Shown here: positions 36,086 through 48,631 of the stretch, piece after piece
How positions within the stretch are numbered: the stretch's first letter is position 1
Layout of the letters: each line of letters starts with the position of its first letter
From: Mytilisepta virgata
Taxonomy: Eukaryota; Mollusca; Bivalvia; Mytilida; Mytilidae
NCBI GenBank assembly: GCA_028015205.1
Contig: CM051514.1
Location: 7,192,001 to 7,256,000 of the forward strand
Length of the DNA stretch: 64,000 nucleotides
Direction of reading: 5' to 3'
The notes under the pieces: model-generated
What the model was told of the DNA's origin: nothing
The model's database searches: none
What the model saw: only the letters and a program-made list of their open reading frames with translations
Made by a program: the position numbers and the translations under genes

Positions 36086-38613
36086 GGACGTTAATGTATT
36101 TTTTAGTTTTATCGGCCATTTTTTTACAACTAGTACGTAACTATAAATAAATAAAAAAAATAGCACGAGTAAAGATACAAATGGCATATTCCCGTTCTGA
36201 AAGATAGCTCAATGGATCCTTCTCACAAGATTTAAGTTCTTCATCATATACAGTTTTAATTCTAATTTTTATACTCCAATTGAGCCATTTCCGGTCTAAT
36301 AAAAGGGGTAGAATAAACTTTTGTCGTATTAGGTCAATGACCTAATAAAGTCTACTGGTACTTGTTTACATGAAGAGCGCGAGAAGCGTAGCGAATGTAC
36401 CAGATGACGTCATGGCGTTTCCCGCGTTTTCACTGCAGTTGAATTTCAACTTCAAACGTAATTTGAAGGCATTTTACGCATCTAAAGGGGATTGCAGGAT
36501 AAAGCTCGCCTTTTCTCATTTTTCTAAAGCTCGCCGAAATAAATTTTATATTTTCCGACAATGACTATGTATTGTATATACATGTACATACATATGGGTT
36601 TTATAATTATTATAATAACATAAATGTTGATGTTTCCAATGCTTGCCTCATGTGTTCTTGAAATTCCTTATACAAGGAAGTAATATATTTACTGAATTGG
36701 TGATTTTATTTTTACAAAAGCAAGAAAGAATTATTCTGCCTTTGACCAATATCAAACTTTACGGAAAAAAAACAAAAAAAAACTGGTAAAGTTGATCTTA
36801 CTTGGGTCTAAGCTACAATGACTTTATTGTTCACAAAGTTTTAATAATTCTTCTGAATACGAGCCTATTTTGTAGATATGATACAATTACAGTACGCTGT
36901 TGCCCTGTCGGTTGTTTTTATGTTAAGTCTTCTGTTCTAGTAAATAACTTAAAATTATTAAGTATATTAGGACTGATTTTTACTGTTAGTTTACCTAAAG
37001 TTTTACCACTGACCCAGATTTTAAGGTGCAAAACCATTGGACTTCCCTGGCGTTTCGCTGGTATAGGACTTTTTGAACAAGTAATTTAGAAAGTAAAACA
37101 GGATAATATATCAAGTTATCTTTTATAAAACCAACTTAGATGTCTTGTATTTTTAGTTGATACATGTACGGTAACGATGACAAAATGTCTGGAGAACCAT
37201 ATTTCTCATCGCGTAGTTTGTCCTCTGAAGTTTGAAGCAGATCACTGTAGTCAAGACTTCCAATCTACACGGTACTTAAACTAGTATTTTCCTTTTTCAT
37301 CTTCGTTTTTTTTTCTTCAAAGTTATATGAGGTCCCCTCCGCCGTAATGGAATTTACGGACACGCTAACTAGCTCCGAGATATAATTATATCGTTTAATT
37401 TTCCGAAACTACTTGACTTTCTGAAGATTAATAGAATTCCACCGGAACAAGGTAGGCGGCTGAAAAAGTTCCAAGTTTGATCCATTTAGTGTATGTGCGG
37501 TGTCGAAGCGGGCGGGGTGGGGGGGGGGGGGGTGGTAAGGGCAGAATTTTGAAAAGGCAGCATCCAAAAATTGTTGAAAATGAAAGACAAGATAAAGTAT
37601 GTAGTGAAAAAAGCACAACTGAATATTACCTAGAATCAAACAATGGCATATTTTGAAGAATAAAATTGTACCAGAATCACCCCAAAAAATCTGAATCACG
37701 GGTGACCCGAAAAAAAAATCTGGATCTATAGTAAAGTTTATATCTTTTCCCCTGTAAGAACCTAACATACATGTAGTAACTACATTGTACCAGAACAAAG
37801 TCATTTCTCTCACCCACGACTGCCTCTATAGATTTCTTGTTCAGTTTAACTTGTACAGTATGGAACATGTAAACATCCTGTCTTAGATCAGGCGACTCAC
37901 TTCAAAGGAGGTGATGTCAGGTAAATTATTAGAATGGTTTGAAAATGGAAAGTGCAATATATGCTTTCCTTCGATTTATGACCGGTTCAGTCAACCATGA
38001 ATATAGGCATATATAATGAACCTTGAGTTACCTCTATTAAACATGGAATAACCCAAAACAAGGTATTTCGTTTTTTATTATTTTGGTCTATGAAAGCTTT
38101 AAGAATAAGTAGCGTGTGGAATTATAAATCAGAAAATTACATTTTATTTTACAAATTGTAACAAGAAGGTGGAAAACGACGTTCTGTGATTATCCTAAAA
38201 TAAAATATCCCATGATATAACCCTTTAATATAATTGAATAAATCAAAAGGTTTTAAACTCTAAATACCCATGAATTATTTTGATTAAAAAAATTCGTTTA
38301 AACATGAAAAGGAATTCAAAGGAGGGGATGTCAGGTTATTCATTAGAATGGTCTAAAAATAGGACAAGTCGTATCTGCTTTGTTTTTGTACAGGACGATG
38401 TAATGTAAAAATGTAATTTTCTAACGAAACCACATGAGCATTTCAGTTGTGAAAAATATATGCACTAAAAACGCTGAATAAAAAGTCTAACGCAGCACTG
38501 TAAATAAAGTAATTTCAGTTCTGAAAAATGTATTCTGCCCATACAACACTAAATAAAAAGTTTAACGGACCCATGTAATGTTTAATTGTAACTATTTCAC
38601 TTCCATTTCGTTT
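36086..38613. other. No gene seen
   Basis: AT-rich, with a G-rich tract at about 37511-37533 that creates proline-rich minus-strand frames without other support. Confidence 0.5.
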
Positions 38614-38795
38614 AGGGCATCGATGTCTGAATGGTACATGTATACAGTCCATCTTAACTACTTTTGATCACTAGCCTGTCGACACAGAGTTTGTTATTTC
38701 TAGCTTAACTCTTGGCGAAGTGTGTTCGGTCAGGATCTTAGTTGACAAGGAATTTCAATTTTCCGGCCGAAAATGATGGCACTGCGGACTCCTTC
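38614..38795 (+). mobile_element. Degenerate SINE family A copy
   Basis: A diverged relative of 12135-12402: GATCACTAGCCTGTCGACAC, GTGTGTTCG-like and GATCTTAGTTGACAAGGA remain recognisable, while the promoter boxes are lost. It is the oldest family A copy here. Confidence 0.65.
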
Positions 38796-39786
38796 ATTAC
38801 AAACACACTCTCTAATACTATATATTAGTAGACAATTGCACAGAAAAGTACCAATAAATAATGCAACAATAATATAGTCTGTGGTTTCTATTTATATACA
38901 TGCAACAACTTTTAATAATCTAAACCGGGAAATTTTCGCTATTTCCGCGGTAAGAGATAAAACGCAAAAAATAAACCACTGCGAATGATTATTTCTGAAT
39001 CAATACTTTGTCCCTGTTGATGGATTCAAAAACCATCGAAAATTTATTCATTTGCAAAATCCCGAAAAAAAGACGGTGTAAATTGTCCGTGTTTACAGTG
39101 TAATAAACCTTCTCCGATCTTTGATGCAATCTATTTTTCACCACTAGTAATTAAGGCCTAAAGTGTAAAAATAAATAAAATAAAATAAATAATAAATAAT
39201 TCGCAGAGATGATTCAAACGTCATAAAAACCAACATAGGTAAAATCCCAAAAAATCTAAAGACAGAGATATGCCTTTGGGAGAAACACCTTTAAGATTTC
39301 CCAAATTCTATAATTATACAATAACCGAAGAATGAATACTGTCCTTTACATGCAGCATAGATAATATAAATTTCTAAGATTTGTTACAATGCCTGCGACT
39401 TCTGCAAAAACCATAATCGTCTAATTTTAATCTATTACTGGTCACGGACAAAAAAATGAAATAAAAATATAATCGCCTGAAATTCAATTCCATTCTATAA
39501 TTTTCATTTTCAATCATTTTTATGACTTTCAAACAGCCGCAGTTGCATAATATTGCAATTTTGACTCCAGCGTTCTTAGCTGAATTCCCTGGAGTTTAAA
39601 TGATTACGTGAAGAGCTTTATCATGATTATGATTTTATTAACTACAGTAACTGAAGATCAGTACTATGAATCCTAAATTATATTTAGCACCGACATTTTA
39701 ATATGGTGGCGTCTTTAACTGTAAGAAGTCGTATGCAGTGTAGTATCTTGGCAACACAATACTGAAGCACGTTGTATGTTAAACTC

Positions 39787-39840
39787 AACAGAATGGTGTG
39801 AACACCTACAGATAACAGAATGGTGTGAACACCTACAGAT
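39787..39840. repeat. 27-bp direct duplication
   Basis: AACAGAATGGTGTGAACACC plus TACAGAT occurs twice in tandem. Confidence 0.85.
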
Positions 39841-39878
39841 AAACTCAAATTCTAGAGACAATAATATATGTAATAGAA

Positions 39879-39971
39879 TTTCTCTAGTGAAAAACTTGGT
39901 GTTTTACGGTTTCTCTAGTGATAAACTTGGTGTTTTACGGTTTCTCTAGTGATAAACTTGGTGTTTTACGG
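39879..39971. repeat. 31-bp tandem repeat, 3 units
   Basis: Unit TTTCTCTAGTGATAAACTTG plus GTGTTTTACGG, starting at 39879, 39910 and 39941; nearly identical. Confidence 0.9.
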
Positions 39972-40025
39972 TTGATTTACATCATTTATATTCCCTCCCT
40001 ACGTACATATATGTGTATATATATA

Positions 40026-40186
40026 GATTCTCCTTCAGGTACGAGTGAGTTATGGAATTTCTCCACCCGAGATAGTTAAATTTTCGATTTTCAACACGCG
40101 AGATATTAGCGAGCGTGTTAAAATCTAAAATTTAACTATTGAGGGTGGAGAAATTCCATAACTCACGAGTAAATTGAAGGAGAATC
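40026..40186. mobile_element. 161-bp foldback (hairpin) element
   Basis: Arms of about 75 nt (40026-40099 and 40110-40186) pair with a few mismatches. Both start GATTCTCCTTCA and share GTGAGTTATGGAATTTCTCC. Only a short loop separates them. No coding capacity; no clear target duplication. Confidence 0.8.
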
Positions 40187-40564
40187 TGTTTCTCCTATGA
40201 TTTTCGACAAAAACCTCAAGAAAATGTCGTTGCTATGTTGTTTGTTTACATGGACGTCATTTCGGGACTTCTCTAGTTTATCGTTCTAATAACTGTAGAA
40301 AAAAGGGCGGTAATTCCCACGTAGAAATTAAATCACCGGGAAGTGGTTAAAAATATTATGTATTTTTATCCCACCGATTAAACACGTCAGGAATAGGAGA
40401 AATATATATATACTGTTCTCAATTGTCAGCTTAAACGATTTTCATCATAACTGATATCTAAGAACATCTATTGAAACTATTATACAAAAAGCGTTGTTCG
40501 CTTCATACGTATATTATTTCAGTATGGGTTAGTTTCTCACAATTATGTAAAGAACCAGATATAA

Positions 40565-40815
40565 GGAAAATGTAAATGAGAAAAAAAGGACAAATACACC
40601 TAAGGAGCAATAAAAAAAAACGTAATCCATTGGACAGACAAACCCGGGAAGACAAATGAACAACCACAAGCTCAACAAATAAACACAGAAAACTAAAAAA
40701 CAATGAACAACACGAACTCCTATAAAAACCAGCAGTGAACCCTGGTGCTCCGGAAGGGTAAGCAGTTCCTGCTCCGTATACGGCACCCGTCGTGAAGTTC
40801 AACAAAGTCAATCCG
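40565..40815 (-). mobile_element. 3' untranslated part of the Penelope-like element
   Basis: It follows the relic reverse transcriptase directly on the minus strand. Copies without the coding part lie at 27988-28224 and 59836-60012, which defines the 3' end of the family at about the AAAAGGACAAAT block. Confidence 0.75.
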
Positions 40816-40834
40816 GAGGAAGTCACAAGAAAGG

Positions 40835-41500
40835 TTATGACAGTGGGAACAGGTCCAACATCATCTTAGATATTGGAACACTGTAATGGTCAATCAATTC
40901 GTGATGACGACCGTAAAATTTCCTAAGTGATGATATCAACTATCCCTGATAAAACCCTGGTTAAGAAGCTTTTGTGACAGCAGTAATCCTCTTTGTCGAA
41001 AGTCAGGGTAACTCACGCATGGCCTTGAAAATCGGATAAGCTGAGAAACGTAGACGCCATATGCAGGCGATGTTGGTATATTGCTACTCAAGAAGGGAAA
41101 ATTAACAATAGGAAAGTTGAAGTCTTCACGTTTGTCATAAAGTTTTGTCTTCAAATGTCCCTCATAGTCTATTTCAAGAAACAAATCCAAATATGAAGCC
41201 GACTTTTGTGTATCTGCAGTATCCTTAATTTCAAGCTCACTGGGGTAGATACGATGTAGAAAGTCTTGGAATTTGTCGTTATTTAACGACAACACATCAT
41301 CTATATAACGAAAAGTGAAATTAAAGGATTGGGATAGTTTCTTTTTGTTTTCACGTAGTAACCCTTAAATGAAGTCCGCTTCATATGAATACAGAAACAG
41401 ATCGGCGAGGAGAGGAGCACAGTTGGTTCCCATTACAATGCCGATTGTCTGTTGAAAAATTAGACCGCCAAATTCAACGAATATGTTGTCTATGTTCAAT
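40835..41500 (-). pseudogene. Penelope-like element reverse transcriptase, broken C-terminal half
   Basis: The product would copy element RNA into DNA at a chromosomal nick. Visible on the minus strand are the conserved MGTNCAPLLADLFLYSYEA block, the catalytic YIDD (41296-41307), LYDKREDFNFPIVNFPFLSS and AYGVYVSQLIR; the C-terminus has LRKFYGRHHELIDHY. This pattern matches, from memory, Penelope-like reverse transcriptases abundant in bivalves. Breaks: an in-frame TAA at 41365-41367 between the MGTNC and YIDD blocks, and a frameshift near 40931-40940, after which coding resumes and ends at TAA 40835-40837. The N-terminal half of the RT and any GIY-YIG endonuclease are missing, because coding similarity stops at about 41500 where a rearranged foldback begins. 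Not functional. Confidence 0.85.
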
Positions 41501-41602
41501 TCATACATCTGGTTCTTTACATAATTGTGAGAAACTAACCCATACTGAAATAATATACGTATGAAGTGAACATAGACAACATATTCGTTGAATTTGGCGG
41601 TC
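41463..41602. repeat. Foldback at the truncated end of the reverse transcriptase relic
   Basis: 41463-41497 and 41568-41602 are exact 35-bp reverse complements. The 70-bp loop contains 41507-41566, an exact 60-bp reverse complement of 40501-40560 beyond the other end of the relic. So the element end was inverted and joined to flank-type sequence. Confidence 0.9.
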
Positions 41603-41736
41603 ATGTTGTCTATGAGAAAAACTAACAGATGTCATGTTGACACATACGGGAACATAAGAGTGATGAAAGCGACCTCTTTAGTATAGAGGTGAAAAACATG
41701 GCCGCTACACTTCATTCACTGAATACTTATAGATTA

Positions 41737-41850
41737 ATACATGGTCTTTTTCATATTATCCTTGCTATCAGCCAGAGACCTTGATATCGGCCCCAAGGGA
41801 AGATATTAGTCGAGGGCTGATAACACTGGCAATATGAAAAAGACCAAGTA
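41737..41850. mobile_element. 114-bp foldback MITE
   Basis: Terminal arms ATACATGGTCTTTTTCATAT and its complement (one mismatch over 21 bp) enclose a second inverted pair, ATCAGCC and GGCTGAT. No coding capacity. Confidence 0.75.
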
Positions 41851-42588
41851 TCAATTTATTTATCATATATTTTACCACTACCAAGAAATAATTTTACTGT
41901 TTGAATTAGATTTCCCAGTCGTCAAGCAAGTTTGTCAGGTTTTCTTCATCCCTGAATATAAGATGCATATTCACAATGCTACAGCTATTAAACAGTGTTA
42001 TTTCTTTCACTTTGAGCTCAGAGTCAAACAAATGAATGCACCTTCAGTTCATGTGCTTTGCCCGAGATCTATAAATAGATTTTATAAGCCCCTATTTGAA
42101 ACTGCTTAGAAAATTTATTAACGGTTAATTCACCATAAATAATGATCAGACTATTATTTACAGCCGAGCGGAAGTGACGTAGGTGAGGCTCACGTGAGGG
42201 CAGATAATACACCATAAACATATTATCTGCCCTCGTATAATGTTAAGGTAAATAACATGCATCAAATTATGCTTTTATTACATATGCAAAATCGGCGTTA
42301 TTTCAATAAATATGTGATAAAGAAAATTAAATTTTCTTTGCTCTGCTCGCACCTGTTTTATATTACAAAATACAACTGACCAACACACCTAATGCTGTCC
42401 TTCACCTAGTAATGATAATTATGGTTACATGATGTAAATTTCTAGGGTAATTTTCATCAAAAACACTGGTAACTTTGTGATATATAGAATAAAAAGGGCC
42501 TGAATGTGGTTACCAAAATCACGATGTAGTTGAAACATTACATACATGTATAAAGAATTTCCACAATTTATCACCCGAAATTTGTAGA
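41851..42588. other. No gene seen; short hairpin
   Basis: An inverted pair, AGGGCAGATAATA and TATTATCTGCCCT, lies at about 42198-42234. Otherwise unrecognised. Confidence 0.5.
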
Positions 42589-42869
42589 TTAAGGTGGTAC
42601 CTAACACTACAGGGAGATAACTCTGTAAAATCAGCTAAACGTTTTAATAACGTTGTGTTGTTAATGGAATATTAAGCTTTTCAATGATCAATATTAGTGT
42701 TTGTCAAACTGCTATACAATCAGTGTAATTTTTCTGATGAATTGGTTGGTTCAAATGTTTTGAAATTTTAAAATTTTTGTCAATGGGTCAAAGTAAATAC
42801 TTTGTCAAAATTTTATGAAAATTAAACGAGCCAAATTAATTTTAGTGAAAGTGTTGGGTACCACCTTAA
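42589..42869 (+). mobile_element. TTAA-flanked MITE, family 2, copy 1
   Basis: It begins TTAAGGTGGTACCTAACACT and ends GTGTTGGGTACCACCTTAA. TTAA ends suggest piggyBac-type mobilisation. Further copies are at 43687-43969 and 46310-46579 in the same orientation. Confidence 0.88.
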
Positions 42870-43686
42870 GCAGTGGAAAAAGATTATAAATCTGTTTTAT
42901 ACTGAACATGAAACGAAACTCGGCAACATAAATTGTTATCAGGCAGAAATCCTGGAAACTTAAACATAAAACTCCGGTCAAGAATTTGTAAAACGTACTT
43001 AGGAGTTAATAAGTCGTTTTTCATCGCTAAATTAGAATTCATGAGTAATATTGTATGTTATTAGGAAAAACCATTTTTCATTAAAAAGATTTGTCGGAAA
43101 ATTAATTCCAAATTAAAATCAGTCACCAGAGATTTCCACCCGGAATTGCTTTGTTGAAGGCTGAAACAGTTTTCTAGAAAAACACCATTAAAATGACATT
43201 ATGAATTATTTTAAGAGATAAAGTAATTTTTTGTCAAATTAGATAAATATTTCTTATTGGTATACATTTCCCATATGCGTAACAAATTCTTCAAATAATT
43301 GAATTGGTTTTGAAAATCAAGCAATGATTCATTTACAGAAAAAAGAGTTCATGACTGTTTTGAAAAATAACAAACAATTCATAACTATATCAAGACACCA
43401 TCCTTGTTTATTACCGAATAGTTTTTTGATAAATTAGTTCCTGTTTTTCTCAAAATTTCCAACGACAAGGCCATAAATTGGTGAAAAAAGTTGTTCTAAA
43501 TTTTTAAAATATATTCTAATATTCAAATGTAAGAATCGAATTGTTTTATTTGATAATTTACAAATTCAAATTAATTAAAATTCCATGTTTATGCATAATA
43601 CCTGTCGTCAAATAGTGTAAGAATTATTTCAGATTCTTAATACTGATTTTTTCCAACCAAATAGGGTTTTTCATAATACCCCTTCC
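42870..43686. other. No gene seen
   Basis: AT-rich sequence between two MITE copies. Confidence 0.5.
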
Positions 43687-43969
43687 TTAAGGGGATACAG
43701 AACACCTAAGGGAGTTAACTCTTTAAAAATCAGCTGAACGTTTTAATCACATATTATTAGTAAAGAGAAATCAAGCTTCTCAATGATCAAAATTAGCGTT
43801 TGTCAAACTGCTATATATCCAATGATATTATTCCCGTAAATTGTGTGGTTCAAATTTCTTGAAATTTTTTATATTTTTGTCAACAGGTCAAAGTAAAAAT
43901 TTCGTCAAAATTTTATGAAAATTAAACGAGACAAATCTATTTTAGTCAAAGTGTTGGGTACCCCCTTAA
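43687..43969 (+). mobile_element. TTAA-flanked MITE, family 2, copy 2
   Basis: The left terminus is diverged (TTAAGGGGATACAGAACACC); the right end is GTGTTGGGTACCCCCTTAA. The interior matches copy 1 (AAATTTTATGAAAATTAAAC). Confidence 0.85.
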
Positions 43970-44289
43970 AAGTGTCATTCCATGTATTTTCAAATATTTC
44001 GTATGGAAAATGTGGTTCCCAATGTTTGAATTGTAATAACATCAATTTAAATTATCTCCCCTAAATCTGTACACGTCTCTCCTATTACTAAATTACATGA
44101 GTATATCTTCATTTTTTGTCGGGATACTTTCTGATATATATTTTAGAAAAAGTGAACAAAAGATAATAAATATATGAATGAATATCATGATAAATTAAAT
44201 CATTTCATTTAGTCTCAATGTTTGCAGAGAAATAAATCAAATGATTTAGTTATGTATAAATGGCAGAATATTGTAAAGTCAAGAAATAC

Positions 44290-44870
44290 CAAAGGGATTT
44301 TTGAAGGTGAGGAAAATCGAAACAAAAAACCGGGGGTAGACTCAGGTGCTCGGGAAGAGTAAGCAGTCTCTGCTTCCTACAGGACACCCGCAATGCTGCC
44401 CATGTCAAATCCGGGATGAGGAAGGGACAACATCAATTGAACAGGTCCATTTTCGTTTGGGAAACGGGTTTTTTCATACCTGTCAACCAAGTAATGATGA
44501 CGTCGATAAAAACTTTAATAAGGACGACTCCAACTTAGGAGCAACATACCCCTGTCCGAGCAACTTTTCTGTCAGGAGCCGGACTCTGTCCAGGAAGTCA
44601 ATTTATATGTCACAAGCTCTGGAATAACGTACATGTATGAGTTGTGAAATATACACTTCATACGCCGGCGCTTCTGGAATGTTGCCGAAGCACCTGAGTG
44701 TACCCCCTGTTTTTTGGCGGGGTCCATGTTGTTTATATGTTTTTAGTTTTTAATTGGAGTGCTTGTATTGTTTTGGTGTTGTCTTCGTTGTTCTCCAGAG
44801 TTTGTTAGTTGTTTTGATTTTCTCCTCCTTCGATTATCCCTTTGGTATTTCTAGACTTTACCGAACTAGG
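44290..44870. repeat. Mussel-type interspersed repeat
   Basis: It shares CAGGTGCTCGGGAAG and TAAGCAGTC-CTGCTTC with the Penelope-like 3' region, and ends in a T-rich segment with TGATTTTCTCCTCCTTCGAT. A 93-codon frame at 44346-44627 has no domain and lies within the repeat. Confidence 0.55.
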
Positions 44871-44879
44871 TGGTTAGAA

Positions 44880-45000
44880 TAAACAACACAATGGATAACA
44901 GAAAAGGTAAAAAATTACATACAAATCAATCAAATCCACCGAACTGTCAGAACCCCGGACAAAAAATATATAGTATAGCAGAGCACAAAACTCAAACACA
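44880..45000 (+). repeat. Fragment of the repeat at 2330
   Basis: Contains ACAATGGATAACAGAAAAGG followed by AGAACCCCGGACAAAAA, as at 2360-2440. Confidence 0.7.
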
Positions 45001-46309
45001 CCAGACAGTTTATGCATCTTTGTTCTCTCCCGATCGTAAGATTGAACGAAAATAGACATACTGACACCAAAGTGTTTTTTCCCAACTCTACTAATTCAGT
45101 TAATGAATAAAGATCTTTTCATTAAACGGTATTGATGTAAATATTCTTCAGTAACTGAACAATTTTGCTTCCTTGCGTTTGTTCCTTAGTCCTACACAAG
45201 TAAAATCGAATCTCAAATATACTTTTTTTTATCATTTATTTGTATTTTTAAAGAAGACATTGAATGTCAATTTCATTGTTTTCTGTAATATTTCAGAGCA
45301 AAATGGTAAGCTTAGTCTGTATGGATTATATTTTTCAATTAAATAAATCCCCTTCAAGCCAGTGTTATCGCTACAGCTTTGACAACACCTCGTAACAAAT
45401 ATATGAAACAAAGACATGAATTTCAAATCAATTTCATATAGATATATCAAGGGAATCTACAGTTCACCATATTAATCCTGTTTAATCTTGATTATGATAG
45501 CGTAGATGACCCAGTTTCGTAGTTGTTTTTTTTGTTTTTGTTTTTGGATTAGAGACATCAGAAATCGCTTTTTTTTCTTCACGTAAGAGATGTAATAACG
45601 GTTTTAATAATACATTGAGCCATTGACCAATGTTTTATGGGGAGGGTTGAGTACTTATAAATATGATTAACTCTGTATCTTATCCTAAACGTAGACCCTG
45701 ACTTTTCAGTGGCTATCTCTTATTGATCGTAATCGGATTAAAGATATGCCCCAGGTTTTTGGTGAAAAGTGATTGCAATTTTGTCAATACATATTTCACA
45801 CCTGATTAGCCTAACAAATAAATAATTACGGATTTTGTTAATCTGGTTAAATTCATGACAAATTTGAAGAATTTGTTGGTTAGAATTTTGTTTTAGAAGC
45901 GCTTAAAATCAGTACTTTACTGTACAATATCAAATGATATCTGATGTGCCAAGCCACGAATTTCAGTATTTCATCAACTTATTATATTTTTTTCTAAGCT
46001 AGCAATCCACGAATTTACGTATCCAACGAAATGCCTTTTTTCTGTTTCCACGAAAATTGGTATCCATGAAAATAAATGAATCCACAGTAGTTTTTTTTTT
46101 CAAATTTGTGTCATGAGCTGTGAATACTTTCATACCTTGGCGAGACTCAGTTATAGAAAATTATGTTAAAAAATTACGTCTTACTAAAGCTAAAGCTACT
46201 TTTTTTCATTATTTTTAATTTTCATAATGAAATGTGTATTCAATATATTATGGTTGGAAATGGTTCGGACATAAGAATAACTAACCAAAAGATTATTCCA
46301 AAGAGCACA
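45001..46309. other. No gene seen
   Basis: 45950-46100 contains repeated CCACGAA words (for example ATCCACGAATTTACG and CATGAAAATAAATGAATCCA), probably an old interspersed repeat. The remainder is unrecognised. Confidence 0.45.
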
Positions 46310-46579
46310 TTAAGGTGGTACCCAACACTACAGGGAGATAACTCTCAAAAATCACCAGAGCGTTTTAATCAAATTTAATAAATAAAGAGAAATTAAGCTT
46401 CTCTATGATCAAAATTGATGTTTGCCAAACTGAAATTATTCCCGTGAAGTGTAAAATTCTATTTACTAAAAAAAAAATCAACATTTATGTCAACAGGTCA
46501 AAGTAAATATTTCCTAAAAATTTTATGAAAATTAAACGAGCCAAATTTATTTCAGTCAAGGTGTTGGATACCACCTTAA
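46310..46579 (+). mobile_element. TTAA-flanked MITE, family 2, copy 3
   Basis: Well-kept termini TTAAGGTGGTACCCAACACT and GTGTTGGATACCACCTTAA, with a shorter interior than copies 1 and 2. Confidence 0.88.
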
Positions 46580-48150
46580 ATCCAATATCTTAAATAGTCT
46601 TTTCCAGTGCTTTGTGATAGTATTTTCAAAGGGAAACATATATCCAGAATCGACTCCTAAATCTTGTCAAAGGCTATAAATGAAATAAAATTTGACGTGG
46701 ATAAAACAATTTAATTTCATACCACATTCTGTTGTGCTAGATTCGCAATTAATATAACGGATGACGGAAGGTTTTTCATTAAACGCTAATCAATTATGTT
46801 TCCTTTAATTTGTCAGATTTCTACCAGTAACAACTTGTTGATATGATTAGCGTTGATTAAAAAGGGAAATGTAGAAATTTTAGTATTTGATCATTTAAGC
46901 ATAGTACAATTATTGAAAGAAATTCAATAACCGCTGATGTTGCGATTAAAACCTCTCCACAACAAAGTCTGTAATCGTTTTGATATCTTGTGTCAATGTA
47001 ATAATAACTGATCATATTTTGGTCTGAAGCAAAATTTGCTCTTCCTGTCTCTTCTGTTTGCTATTGCGTGCCAAATGGATCTTTTCTTTGATAGACATTC
47101 ACATGGAGAGGGCTTTTAGTGTCATTATTCACTTGTCTTCTTAATATAATATTGACTAGATCATTATAAAAATAAATAAAATTCACATTGAACATGAAAT
47201 ACCGCCTATATCCATCAACGTTCGTTGTAATATTCTGTTCGATAATCTTATACGGATTGTTTATCTACTTCTTAAACCGGCGATACATAGTATACCCTTA
47301 AAAAGGATGAAAAATGGGGACCGATGAAAATAATATAAAACGTTCGTGGTTTCTTGCTAATATTAAAATATCATACAAAACACATGACCTGGCATTATCG
47401 AAAATATAACAAAACATTTGATAAATATTAATTTTATGCGGGTTAAGCCACAACATTTACAATGCATATAACGGCGCCATTCTTCGTCAACTTGCGCAGA
47501 TTCCTTCCTTCTGAACAAAATACATTGTCTTGTTATGTGTTTATTATGCACGCGTTTTATTGGTTTAATTTCAAATGACGTAAACAAAATAATATATCAC
47601 AATTATCAAACATAAGATAAGCAAAAAAAAAAAAATAAAAAAAAAATGAAATAAAATAAAATAAAATAAAGCATGTATTCGGTTTGTGAAAACAATCGAC
47701 TCAAATATTTCCACAGTAACCATGGTAACATCCCAAGTACTCTTGTTGTACCATTAAATAATAGGTAAATCGAAGCAAACCGAAGCTCCGATAAAGCTAT
47801 AAAATTAAGTCCTATGGATTAACCTGTTTCAAAAGTAATGTTTTTTTTATAGTCAGGGTTTGATTATTACTTCCTCACGTATATTGCCTTGTAAGCCAAC
47901 TTTAATCTATCTAGATACACGAATAGATTTTATTACAAATCCTTAGCTGGAAGCAATAAATTTATGCCATTTCGGGCACCCAAGAGAACATCATTTTCCA
48001 ATAGATAATGGCAATATACATACTGTTCATTAATTATTAATTCTGTTGACCGAATCCCTAAAATAATGATGTATTAGAGTAACTTTAGTACTATGACAGG
48101 ATTGGACAAAAAGGGGAAGATTCAATAAATAATAAAAAAGAAGTTTTAAT
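46580..48150. other. No gene seen
   Basis: AT-rich; an A-rich simple-sequence tract lies at about 47622-47670. Confidence 0.5.
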
Positions 48151-48631
48151 CCATTTTTAAACAAGTATCATTTTCAGAAAACGGGGAAAATATATGGAAA
48201 TGGTGAGCTGTCAAAAAGGACATAAAACGACTCCTATATACAAAATACACAAGCCGAACAAAACAGAATATAAAATCATAAAAAAACAACAACCAAAGTA
48301 AAACGTTTCGACAAATATAGCCTTGATCACGAGCATGAAAAACTAAAAAGGTGTTGACTCCTGGAAACCCAGAGCAAGATTGAGTCCCTACAGAAAATGC
48401 AAACAAAAAGAAATTCAATTTGACGTAATCTAGCCCACTAAACGTACTTTATATCTATTGCATTTTTAACCTTGCATTATAAATAATCTGTATTTGCTCT
48501 TTAAACCCAAGTGGGTTAGGCAAAATTTAACCAAGCAAACAATTATAATTATAGAGCACAATGAGATCGGAATATATATATCCAGTATTAACATGACATG
48601 AATGATCTAGCCAATGTGGACCTTATCTTCG

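Noticed and set aside
37409..37813. Proline-rich minus-strand frame
   Set aside because: Prolines come from a G tract in the DNA; no domain, and a second frame overlaps with the same feature.
44346..44627. A 93-codon frame with several cysteines
   Set aside because: It lies within a repeat related to the Penelope-like tail and shows no zinc-finger spacing.
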